Source: Desulfomicrobium sp. UBA5193 (GTDB taxonomy: Bacteria > Desulfobacterota > Desulfovibrionia > Desulfovibrionales > Desulfomicrobiaceae). Taken from it: a stretch of DNA of 16,278 nucleotides. Within the stretch, counting starts at the first letter, position 1, and every line of letters begins with the position of its first letter. The stretch spans positions 1,417-17,694 of the forward strand of contig DHWB01000012.1 in assembly GCA_002412965.1 (NCBI GenBank), written 5' to 3'. Positions 1-6,514 of the stretch are shown here, in pieces. A program made the translations under genes and the position numbers. The notes under the pieces were generated by a model that was not told the DNA's origin, did not search any database, and was given only the letters and a program-made list of their open reading frames with translations.

Positions 1-103
<103 letters not shown>

Positions 104-114
104 CGTATAACTAC

Positions 115-131
115 AAGCAACCATGTTGCTT
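115..131 (-). other. leader hairpin just upstream of 16S
   Basis: A perfect 7-bp stem with a 3-nt loop (minus strand AAGCAAC-ATG-GTTGCTT) lies 12 nt before the 16S start. Its position suggests a leader structure linked to 16S processing or folding, comparable in place to boxC of rrn leaders. That role is inferred only from location. Confidence 0.4.
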
Positions 132-178
132 TATAAAACCTTATCAATCAGTTCTATTTGCTCCAACTCGCTATTTAT

Positions 179-208
179 TTGTCAAAGATCCTTGCCATTT
201 CCGGCAAG
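179..208 (-). promoter_or_regulatory. rrn antitermination site (boxB-like hairpin plus boxA)
   Basis: Minus strand: a hairpin CTTGCC-GGAAAT-GGCAAG (208-191) is followed by GATCTTTGACAAAT (about 191-178). The core TCTTTGACAA closely matches the boxA of rRNA leaders, which binds NusB/NusE for rRNA antitermination. The hairpin-then-boxA order is the same as boxB-boxA in E. coli rrn leaders. The site lies downstream of both promoter candidates and upstream of 16S, where it is expected. Confidence 0.75.
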
Positions 209-217
209 AGGAGATCG

Positions 218-246
218 TCTCTATCGACTCACTCTTCCACCGTCAA
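218..246 (-). promoter_or_regulatory. candidate rrn promoter P2 (proximal)
   Basis: Minus strand: -35 TTGACG (246-241), 17-nt spacer, -10 TAGAGA (223-218). An A-rich stretch (GAAAAAAGAATGAAGAAAG) lies just upstream and could act as an UP element. It shares its -35 and -10 type with the promoter candidate upstream of the 5S gene. It would drive the boxA leader and 16S. Confidence 0.55.
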
Positions 247-274
247 GCGCTTTCTTCATTCTTTTTTCAACCAA

Positions 275-298
275 CTTTGCGAAGCGTTCTTCGCAAAG
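275..298 (-). other. perfect hairpin between rrn P1 and P2
   Basis: A perfect 10-bp inverted repeat with a 4-nt loop (CTTTGCGAAG-AACG-CTTCGCAAAG on the minus strand). It is downstream of the P1 candidate and upstream of P2. No T-run follows on the minus strand, so it does not look like an intrinsic terminator. It may be a leader processing stem or a protein-binding site. Confidence 0.5.
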
Positions 299-310
299 GC
301 AGGGTTAATT

Positions 311-339
311 TCTTAACCCCACTTCTTCCTCAAGGTCAA
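311..339 (-). promoter_or_regulatory. candidate rrn promoter P1 (distal)
   Basis: Minus strand: -35 TTGACC (339-334), 17-nt spacer, -10 TTAAGA (316-311). An A8 tract lies immediately upstream (350-343 region) and could serve as an UP element. It lies between the T-run that follows the 5S gene and the 16S leader, as expected for an independent 16S promoter. Confidence 0.5.
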
Positions 340-375
340 CCCTTTTTTTTAAGGTCACTGTCGAGAAGAGAGAAT

Positions 376-394
376 AAAAAAAGTCCTGGCGACG
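376..394 (-). terminator. T-run after the 5S gene; terminator-like
   Basis: On the minus strand the 5S 3' end (GTCGCCAGGAC) pairs with the 5S 5' end through the 11-bp closing helix, with one G-U pair. It is followed directly by TTTTTTT (382-376). A GC-rich 3' strand followed by seven T is typical of termination just after 5S. The stem closes over the whole 5S, so this is not a standard short hairpin terminator. Confidence 0.45.
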
Positions 395-500
395 ACCTAC
401 TTTCCCACCAGTGGACTGGCAGTATCATTGGCGCTGGAGGTCTTAACTTCCGAGTTCGGAATGGAATCGGGTGGTACCCCTCCGCCTTGGTCACCAGGAC
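383..500 (-). rRNA. rrf: 5S ribosomal RNA, complete, upstream of 16S
   Basis: Minus-strand sequence of about 118 nt with the full 5S pattern. The terminal helix pairs GTCCTGGTGAC with GTCGCCAGGAC. The conserved loop region reads CCATTCCGAACTCGGAAGTTAAG, and the 3' part ends with TGGGAAAGTAGGTCGTCGCCAGGA. End positions are set by the closing helix. The gene lies upstream of 16S on the same strand, not after a 23S gene. The next gene upstream is protein-coding (gluQ), so this 5S is not the tail of a complete preceding rRNA operon. It may be an extra, separately transcribed 5S copy, or the remnant left by recombination between rrn operons. Confidence 0.95.
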
Positions 501-537
501 GAAATATGAAAATATCAATGAACTTTTTTCTTGTCCG

Positions 538-555
538 GATGAGGAGTTCCTCATC
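538..555 (-). other. small hairpin between the 5S promoter and 5S
   Basis: A perfect 7-bp stem with a 4-nt loop (GATGAGG-AACT-CCTCATC on the minus strand). It lies between the promoter candidate and the 5S gene and may be a leader structure. No function can be assigned. Confidence 0.35.
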
Positions 556-565
556 GCGGAAGAAG

Positions 566-595
566 CCTCTAGGAGAACTCGGCGACTCTCGTCAA
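566..595 (-). promoter_or_regulatory. candidate promoter for the 5S gene
   Basis: Minus strand: -35 TTGACG (595-590), 18-nt spacer, -10 TAGAGG (571-566), about 65 nt before 5S. The hexamers closely match the 16S P2 candidate (TTGACG/TAGAGA). Directly upstream is AT-rich sequence (GCAAATTTTTAG) that could be an UP element. This supports transcription of the 5S independent of gluQ. Confidence 0.45.
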
Positions 596-600
596 CTAAA

Positions 601-621
601 AATTTGCAATAAGCGCAAATT
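601..621 (-). terminator. AT-rich palindrome after gluQ (weak terminator or UP element)
   Basis: A perfect 7-bp inverted repeat with a 7-nt loop (AATTTGC-GCTTATT-GCAAATT on the minus strand), followed by a short T-run. It lies about 40 nt after the gluQ stop and directly upstream of the 5S promoter candidate. The stem is AT-rich, so as a terminator it would be weak. It may instead contribute to an UP element. Confidence 0.3.
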
Positions 622-662
622 CTTTCCCGCAGCCAAACCTTTAATCCGCTTACTTATCGAAA

Positions 663-1685
663 TTATTGATTTTTAGAAATACGGAGCATGACGACATCAA
701 CGTCAGGCTCAAGGGTTACGGAGGCCCGTGGCAATCTGGACCAATCAAAAACGCGCAGGAGATCGCAGGGAGTCGCCATTTCCACCTTGGGCATCAGTCC
801 AGCGCGATGGCCCAGATAGCCGACAATGGCTTGCGGCGAAACGCCAGCCTCCCGCAAGGCACGCAGCTCCCAGGACTGGTGCCTCTTGGCCAAACGCTCG
901 CCGCGATGATCCACAATGAGCGGCACGTGGGCATAGTGCGGTGCCTGGGCGCCCAAGAGGCGAAAAAGGAGGATCTGGCGCGGAGTGCACGGCAGGATGT
1001 CCGCCCCTCGCACTACCAGATTTATGCCTTGATCCATGTCATCGACGGCCACGGCCAGTTGATACGCCACAACGCCATCGGAACGGCGGAGCGGAAAATC
1101 ACCGCCACACTCCCCCCAGCTCATGCGAATTTCACCATGCACAAGATCCTGAAATATCGTGTCTTCACTGCCATGGAGGCGTAACGCGGGTTTGCGTCCT
1201 TGAGCCTGACGCTCCGCACGGTGGGTAGCGGAAAGCCCCAGGCAGGTTCCCGGATAGATGGGGCCAACGTCATCGGCATGTGGCGCCGAAGCCATGGTCT
1301 TGAGCTCTTTGCGCGTGCAGTAGCACGGATAGGTATGGCCGAGACTGGTGAGCTCCCTAATGACTTCGGCATAACGCTCAAGGCGCTCGCTTTGAGTGTA
1401 TGGGCCAAAAGGGCCACCCTTGTCCGGGCCTTCATCCCAATCCAGGCCCAACCAGGCGAGATCGCGCTGAATTGCTTCGGCATAGTGCGGACGCGAGCGA
1501 TCCGGATCAATATCTTCCATGCGCAGCACCAAGCGCCCTCCAGCCAAGCGCACGGCGAGCCAGCAGATAAGAAAGGACCAGGCATTGCCCAGGTGCGGAT
1601 ACCCCGTGGGACTTGGTGCCAAGCGACCGCGTACGGGCGTGGATGATACGGAAAAAGGGGACTTCATGAGCGTTTTGCCGATCAT
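663..1685 (-). CDS. gluQ: glutamyl-queuosine tRNA(Asp) synthetase (GluQRS)
   Basis: A paralogue of glutamyl-tRNA synthetase that activates glutamate and attaches it to queuosine in the anticodon of tRNA-Asp, in the cytoplasm. The HIGH-type signature is visible as PSPTGYPHLGNA (residues 24-35) and the KMSKS-type loop as ERLAKRHQ (263-270). A zinc site of the C-x-C...Y-x3-C kind is formed by Cys121, Cys123, Tyr144 and Cys148. At 340 residues it has only the catalytic core and lacks the C-terminal anticodon-binding domain of full GluRS, which separates it from gltX. The start is uncertain: an internal Met at residue 7 (ATG at 1667) is an alternative, and neither has a strong Shine-Dalgarno sequence. 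It starts 79 nt after the CobD-CobQ stop on the same strand and may be cotranscribed with it. Confidence 0.9.
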   Translation of the reverse strand: MIGKTLMKSPFSVSSTPVRGRLAPSPTGYPHLGNAWSFLICWLAVRLAGGRLVLRMEDIDPDRSRPHYAEAIQRDLAWLGLDWDEGPDKGGPFGPYTQSERLERYAEVIRELTSLGHTYPCYCTRKELKTMASAPHADDVGPIYPGTCLGLSATHRAERQAQGRKPALRLHGSEDTIFQDLVHGEIRMSWGECGGDFPLRRSDGVVAYQLAVAVDDMDQGINLVVRGADILPCTPRQILLFRLLGAQAPHYAHVPLIVDHRGERLAKRHQSWELRALREAGVSPQAIVGYLGHRAGLMPKVEMATPCDLLRVFDWSRLPRASVTLEPDVDVVMLRISKNQ

Positions 1686-1764
1686 GACGATGCTCGATTG
1701 TCAAGCGGACAGTGTTCGTGGGTGACGCTGAAAAGCTTGCGATCCAATAAAATGGCCATTGCCA

Positions 1765-4323
1765 TCAATCCAGAAGACGATAAATCCGTTCCATGTCGAG
1801 GCTTTTTCGCACCACAGAGGCCAAGCGATCCAACGCGGCTTCCAGATCATAGGCTACCTGCACCTTCTTAAGAGGAGCAAGCCCCTTGCGCACCCGCAAG
1901 CGATCCAGGAAGGAGCGGCGGAATCCGTCGGCATCGAATACTCCGTGCAAATAGGTGCCCCAGACCATTGCGTCTTCACGACCCCAACCGATGACCGTCC
2001 CGTCCTTGCGGGTCACAACGGGCTCGAGATGTCCGTCCAGCACACGCGTGCGGCCGTGATGGATTTCGTACCCGCATATCTCCTCACCCGAAGGCAGGAA
2101 AACGCAGCGCGCCTGGCACAACACTTTGTCCACGGCCATTTCCGTAGCCAGAGGCAAAAGGCCTAGGGGCCTGGCCGAGGCGCCCCCACTCTCGACGCAG
2201 GCCGGGTCCGTGATGCCGGCACCGAGCATCTGCAGCCCTCCGCAGACCCCGACTATTTCGGCCCGGCTGCCCAGGACAGCCTGGGCCAGGCCCGAACTCC
2301 ACAGATAGTCCAGATCCGCAAACACATTCCGCGATCCCGGCAGAATAATGACATCTGCACCAGCCAAGTCATGGGGCGCGCGGGCGATGCGCAAATCCAC
2401 ATCCGGCTCAAGTCCCAGGGCATCGAGATCCGTGAAATTGGAGATATGCGGCAGGTCTACGGCAACTATCCGCAACTCGGCGCTCCTGCCCTGCGGGCGA
2501 GCCCCCTTGAAGCTGACCGAATCCTCTTCGGGCAACCCGAGGTCCCTTAGAAAAGGCACCACGCCCAAGGTTTCGATGCCGGTGAAACGACGCACGTAAT
2601 CGACAGCGTCTGTGAGCAAGTCCTGCCTGCCTCGAAAGCGGTTGACGATGAATCCCCTGACCAGAGCCCTCTCCCACTCCTCCATGACCTCCATGGTCCC
2701 GACAAACGAGGCGAAGACACCGCCCCGGTCGATGTCGCCAGCCAGCAGCACGCGCGCCCGGGCGTGCCGGGCCATGCGCATGTTGACCACGTCGTGGGAT
2801 TTGAGGTTGACCTCGGCCGGACTGCCCGCGCCCTCCAGCACCATGACCTGGGCCGAGGCGGACAGCTCGTCGTAGGCTTGCGTGATGGTCTCGAAGATTT
2901 GCGGCTTGTAGCGGATATACTGCCCCACGCTCATGTTGCCCACAGGCTTGCCGAGCACGATGACCTGGGAGCCCGTCTCCGAATTGGGTTTCAAAAGCAC
3001 CGGATTCATGCGCACGTCCGGCTCCAGCCGACAGGCCTGGGCCTGCAGAACCTGGGCGCGGCCCATCTCACCGCCGTCACGGGTGACGAATGAGTTAAGC
3101 GACATGTTCTGGGCCTTGAATGGAGCCACGCTCAGTCCGTCCTGCAGGAAAATCCGGCACAGAGCCGCGGTAAGGACCGACTTGCCCGCATTGGACGAGA
3201 GCCCCTGCAGCATGATGGCCGGGGTTTTGCGTACGGGCCGGCTGCGAGGTCTGCCTGACTCGAAAATTTCTGAAAGGACCTGCACCAGACGCTCGTTCTC
3301 CTCGGCGCTGCGCACGGCCACCCGGAAATAACGGGCATCAAGGCCCTTATAATTAGAGCAGTTGCGGATCAGAATGCGGCTTTTGGCGAGCTTCTCCTGC
3401 AAGGCGAACGCGTCCGGATTTTCACTGCGGCAGAGCAGATAGTTGGCGCTGCCCGGAAAAACCCTGATCCCGAGCCCCGCAAGATCCGCTTCCAGGCGAC
3501 CGCGCAGTTCCTTCACCGCGTCGATGGTCTGCCTGGCATAGATGTCGTCGCGCAGAGCCTCTTCACCCACGGCCTGGGCCAGGGCGTTGACGCTCCAGTC
3601 CGGCAGCAGAGCCGCAAGCTCCGCGCACACCTTGGCGCTCCCATACCCAAGTCCCAGACGCAGTCCCGGCACCGCATAAAATTTGGTCAGGGAATGCAGG
3701 ACAAACAGATTGGGATGAATCGCCGCGCCAAGCCTTGCAAGATGCGGCACAAAATCGGCGAATGCTTCATCAACAAGAAAGAAGCTCTTCGGATGCCGGT
3801 CGGCCAGCTCCAGAATGAGTTCCGGTTCGAGCAGGGTGCCGGCCGGATTTCCGGGCTGGCCGAAAATGACCAGCGCAGGCTTGCTCAGCAGTTCTTCGAG
3901 CCTCGGCCAGTCCATGGCGAAGCCGGTTTCGGAATGCAGAGTCAGAGTTTCGCACGAGAGCCCGGCAGCCTCGCAAGCCCGCTCATAATCCCCGTAACAG
4001 GGCACGGGCAGCACGGCGCGCCCAAGGCCCCTGGCTACGCAAACCCTGGGCAGGGCATACAGCAATTCGGACGAACCGTTGCCGGCGACCACATTTTCGG
4101 GCTCCACGCCCATGCGCGTAGCGGCGATCCGGCGCAGCCCTTCTACCCGTGGTTCTGGATAATGAGCCGTCCCGGCCAGGGCGCGGGCCACCACGGGCCG
4201 CAGCCATGCGGGCGGTCCAAGGGGGTTGATATTGGCTGAAAAGTCCAGAATCTCTTCCGGAGCGCAACCAAGCGCCGTGGCCATGGAGCGGATATTGCCG
4301 CCGTGGGCGGGAAGACTGGCCAT
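1765..4323 (-). CDS. cobD-cobQ: CobD-CobQ (CbiP) fusion: threonine-phosphate decarboxylase + cobyric acid synthase
   Basis: Two cobalamin-biosynthesis enzymes in one 852-residue chain. Residues 1 to about 355 are a PLP fold-type I decarboxylase (CobD), which makes aminopropanol phosphate from threonine phosphate. Its motifs are GNGSSELL (81-88), GQPGNPAGT (155-163), VDEAFADF (184-191) and the PLP lysine Lys214 in HSLTKFY. After a short basic linker (about 356-367), residues 368-852 are cobyric acid synthase (CobQ/CbiP), which amidates the corrin side chains. It shows the N-terminal ATP-binding loop GLSSNAGKS (374-382) and a class I glutamine amidotransferase domain with nucleophile Cys694 (GVCGGLQ) and His793 (YLHGVFD). 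The two products are the two substrates joined by CbiB/CobD-type aminopropanol transferase in the next step. The start lies 2 nt after the AlaX-like gene's stop, so translational coupling is likely. No frameshift or internal stop is seen. Confidence 0.92.
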   Translation of the reverse strand: MASLPAHGGNIRSMATALGCAPEEILDFSANINPLGPPAWLRPVVARALAGTAHYPEPRVEGLRRIAATRMGVEPENVVAGNGSSELLYALPRVCVARGLGRAVLPVPCYGDYERACEAAGLSCETLTLHSETGFAMDWPRLEELLSKPALVIFGQPGNPAGTLLEPELILELADRHPKSFFLVDEAFADFVPHLARLGAAIHPNLFVLHSLTKFYAVPGLRLGLGYGSAKVCAELAALLPDWSVNALAQAVGEEALRDDIYARQTIDAVKELRGRLEADLAGLGIRVFPGSANYLLCRSENPDAFALQEKLAKSRILIRNCSNYKGLDARYFRVAVRSAEENERLVQVLSEIFESGRPRSRPVRKTPAIMLQGLSSNAGKSVLTAALCRIFLQDGLSVAPFKAQNMSLNSFVTRDGGEMGRAQVLQAQACRLEPDVRMNPVLLKPNSETGSQVIVLGKPVGNMSVGQYIRYKPQIFETITQAYDELSASAQVMVLEGAGSPAEVNLKSHDVVNMRMARHARARVLLAGDIDRGGVFASFVGTMEVMEEWERALVRGFIVNRFRGRQDLLTDAVDYVRRFTGIETLGVVPFLRDLGLPEEDSVSFKGARPQGRSAELRIVAVDLPHISNFTDLDALGLEPDVDLRIARAPHDLAGADVIILPGSRNVFADLDYLWSSGLAQAVLGSRAEIVGVCGGLQMLGAGITDPACVESGGASARPLGLLPLATEMAVDKVLCQARCVFLPSGEEICGYEIHHGRTRVLDGHLEPVVTRKDGTVIGWGREDAMVWGTYLHGVFDADGFRRSFLDRLRVRKGLAPLKKVQVAYDLEAALDRLASVVRKSLDMERIYRLLD

Positions 4324-4325
4324 GA

Positions 4326-4769
4326 TCAGGCGGGTTTCCCGAGCTTGAAGCGCAGCCGGAGCACCCCGTTCTCAAAGGAATGCGTGGTCAGCCGAAAGAC
4401 GCCGAGCGCGGAGGTCTGGTCCACATGCTCGCCGATGCAGGGACAGGCGTCGTAATCCCCGATGCGGATGATGCGCAGCTCTTCGGACGCGCCTTCGGGC
4501 AATCGTTCCAGATTGAAGAGAACCTCGGCCTCGGACCGGATCATGTTATCGGCGAAGACCGGCAGGTCGGCGACAATGACGGCGTTCACCCGCGCCTCCA
4601 CGTCCCGGGCCTCGGCCTCGGTCAGGTCGCGATCAAAATGATAGTCGCACTTGGCCTTGTCCGGGTTCACATGCGCGGAAAAACAGCGCCCGCAGGCAAA
4701 GAGCCGGTCCATGGTCTGATTCAGGATGTGCTCCGCCGTGTGCATGCGCGGATCGTAATTTTTGGCCAT
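4326..4769 (-). CDS. AlaX-like alanyl-tRNA editing-domain protein
   Basis: A 147-residue free-standing relative of the AlaRS/ThrRS editing domain. Such proteins hydrolyse mischarged aminoacyl-tRNA in trans. The zinc/catalytic motifs are visible as HTAEH (His10, His14) and CIGEH (Cys111, His115). No class II synthetase core is present. The start at 4769 is chosen because GGAGG lies 4 nt upstream (GGAGGAACGATG) and the protein then begins MAKNYDPRMHTAEH, next to the HxxxH motif. A longer upstream reading from 4823 has no such support. The substrate (Ser-tRNA-Ala, or another mischarged tRNA) cannot be told from the sequence. It lies between the exporter gene and the cobalamin fusion gene, all on the minus strand. 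Confidence 0.82.
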   Translation of the reverse strand: MAKNYDPRMHTAEHILNQTMDRLFACGRCFSAHVNPDKAKCDYHFDRDLTEAEARDVEARVNAVIVADLPVFADNMIRSEAEVLFNLERLPEGASEELRIIRIGDYDACPCIGEHVDQTSALGVFRLTTHSFENGVLRLRFKLGKPA

Positions 4770-4815
4770 CGTTCCTCCGAAGGAAGATGATAGCCGGGGG
4801 ATGGGGCGGGGTAAA

Positions 4816-4828
4816 GGGCTCAAAGCCC
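4816..4828 (-). terminator. short GC hairpin after argO
   Basis: A 5-bp stem with a 3-nt loop (GGGCT-TTG-AGCCC on the minus strand) follows the argO stop, but only TTT comes after it. It could weaken read-through from argO into the AlaX-like gene, but it is a poor terminator. Confidence 0.2.
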
Positions 4829-4833
4829 CCCAA

Positions 4834-5451
4834 TCAGCCAGCGAAGGCCGGTGCGACCAAAGACGCGGCCACGCCCCACATGGTCAGGCCCACCAGCACG
4901 TCGAGCACTGCCCAGGACCGGGGATGACGAAAAAGGGGCAGCAGGAAGCGCGCGCCCAGACCCAACGCAAGAAACCAGGTCAGCGAGGCCGTGGCCGCCC
5001 CTGCGCCAAAGGAAAACCGCTCCGCGACCGGATAGCGGCCGCCGATGGAGCCGAGCAGCAGCACGGTGTCCAGATACACGTGAGGATTCAAGTAGGTCAC
5101 GGCCAGCGTGGCGGCCACCGTGGCGCCAAGCCCCATGCGCATCCGCTCCCCTAGCGCGAGACTTCCGGATCGAAAGGCTGACCGAAAGGATCGCACCCCG
5201 TACCAGAAAAGAAACACGGCGCCGAACCATGTGGCCCAAAGCGCCAATGAGTCGCTTCCGGCCAGGACCGCGCCCATTCCGGAAAGCCCCAGGGCGATAA
5301 GCAGGGCGTCGCTCACGGCGCAGATGAGGGCCACGGTGAGATGGTGGTTGCGGGCCAGACCCTGGCTCAGCACAAAGGCGTTCTGGGCTCCTATGGCGAT
5401 GATGAGTCCGGCGCCCGTGCCCAGACCCTGCAAAAACGGCGTGGCGATCAT
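4834..5451 (-). CDS. argO: ArgO/LysE-family basic amino-acid exporter
   Basis: An inner-membrane exporter of the LysE superfamily, 205 residues, close to the family norm. Several hydrophobic segments are visible. Family motifs include the N-terminal AIGAQNAFVLSQGL (19-32) and NPHVYLDTVLLLGSIG (122-137), both typical of ArgO/LysE. The start at 5451 has AAGGAG with 6-nt spacing upstream. A longer reading from 5556 would overlap the divergent regulator and is rejected. The neighbour across the 91-bp divergent gap is an ArgP/LysG-type LysR protein, the same pairing as lysE-lysG and resembling argO-argP. Export of arginine and/or lysine is therefore likely. The exact substrate is inference. Confidence 0.9.
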   Translation of the reverse strand: MIATPFLQGLGTGAGLIIAIGAQNAFVLSQGLARNHHLTVALICAVSDALLIALGLSGMGAVLAGSDSLALWATWFGAVFLFWYGVRSFRSAFRSGSLALGERMRMGLGATVAATLAVTYLNPHVYLDTVLLLGSIGGRYPVAERFSFGAGAATASLTWFLALGLGARFLLPLFRHPRSWAVLDVLVGLTMWGVAASLVAPAFAG

Positions 5452-5542
5452 GGTGTTCTCCTTGTCAGATTGAGAGCCCGAAGGTATGGGAAGACAGCAA
5501 ATAAGAAAAACGAATAATTTTACTGAATCATAAGAAAAATTA
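5452..5542. promoter_or_regulatory. argO-argP divergent control region with a direct repeat
   Basis: An AT-rich 91-bp gap between the divergent exporter and LysR genes. The 10-bp sequence ATAAGAAAAA occurs twice in direct orientation (5501-5510 and 5530-5539), 29 bp apart, a spacing near three helical turns. This could be a regulator-binding site. For argP a plus-strand promoter is possible: TTGTCA (5462-5467), 17 nt, TATGGG (5485-5490). LysR regulators of this kind normally bind between the divergent genes, but the ArgP operator itself is not proven here. Confidence 0.4.
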
Positions 5543-6514
5543 ATGCTCGACACCAAACAGCTTCAGGCCCTGGCTGCGGTCATCACCGAACAGAGCTTCG
5601 AGAAGGCCGCCCGGACCCTCTTCCTGACCCAGTCCGCCGTCTCCCAGCGCATCCGCCAACTGGAGAATCAGGTGGGGCAAATGCTGGTGGTGCGCTCCGC
5701 GCCCGTAAGGCCGACACCCGCAGGCATGGCCATGCTGCGCCATTTTCGCCAACTGGCCGTATTGGAGGAGTCGCTGTTCGAGGAACTGGCCCCCAGGGAG
5801 TCCGAGGAATTTGTTTCCGTGACCCTGGCCGTCAACGCCGACAGCCTGGACACCTGGTTCTCGCGCAGCGTGCGGGACATCCTGGCCGGGGAAAAAGTGC
5901 TCCTGGACCTTGTCGTCGACGACCAGTCCGTGACCCATGCCTATCTGCGCTCAGGCGAGGTCCAGGGCGCCATCACCTCGACCCCGGCCAACTTCCAGGG
6001 CCTTGCGACCCACGACCTAGGAGACATGGAATACCTCTGCGTGGCCACACCGGAGTTCCGGGCGCGCCATTGCCCGCAGGGATTCGACCGGGAGGCCGCA
6101 GGCTCGGCCCCGATGGTCATCTTCAGCCACAAGGATGCGCTGCAGCACGAATTCCTGCGGCAGCGCTTCGGGGAAGACATCGAACCGCCGGTGCACGTCA
6201 TGCCCTCCAACATCAGCTTCCAGGGCCTCATCCTCGCGGGCGGCGCGTACGGCATGGTTTCACGCATCCTGGCCGCGCCGCATCTCGATCGGGGCGACCT
6301 GATCGACCTCACCCCTGGTGAAACCCTGCGCGTGCCCCACTTCTATCAGTGCTGGAGCCTGCAAAGCGGCCTTTCCCGGCGCATCTCCGACATCATAGTG
6401 CGCACCGCCCGGGCCCATCTGCCCCTCCGGGAGCCAGGTTGCAGCAACCCGGCGCTTGAGGCACGGGAACGCTCGCCGCACTCTCCCGTCTCTTCCCGCC
6501 GTCTGCGGGAGTGA
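5543..6514 (+). CDS. argP: LysR-family transcriptional regulator, ArgP/LysG (IciA) type
   Basis: A DNA-binding regulator that responds to basic amino acids and controls the divergent exporter gene. Residues 3-62 are the LysR winged helix-turn-helix (SFEKAARTLFLTQSAVSQRI). The effector domain follows. ArgP hallmarks are NADSLDTW in the effector domain, a YLCVATPEF segment and GDLIDLTPG near the C-terminus, all with close counterparts in E. coli ArgP. The start at 5543 matches the family N-terminus (MLDTKQLQALAAV); the ribosome-binding site is weak (AAGAAAAA). At 323 residues it is about 25 longer than usual. The extra C-terminal tail (from about 6435) is low-complexity and overlaps the 3' end of the convergent minus-strand gene by 122 bp. 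Confidence 0.92.
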   Translation: MLDTKQLQALAAVITEQSFEKAARTLFLTQSAVSQRIRQLENQVGQMLVVRSAPVRPTPAGMAMLRHFRQLAVLEESLFEELAPRESEEFVSVTLAVNADSLDTWFSRSVRDILAGEKVLLDLVVDDQSVTHAYLRSGEVQGAITSTPANFQGLATHDLGDMEYLCVATPEFRARHCPQGFDREAAGSAPMVIFSHKDALQHEFLRQRFGEDIEPPVHVMPSNISFQGLILAGGAYGMVSRILAAPHLDRGDLIDLTPGETLRVPHFYQCWSLQSGLSRRISDIIVRTARAHLPLREPGCSNPALEARERSPHSPVSSRRLRE

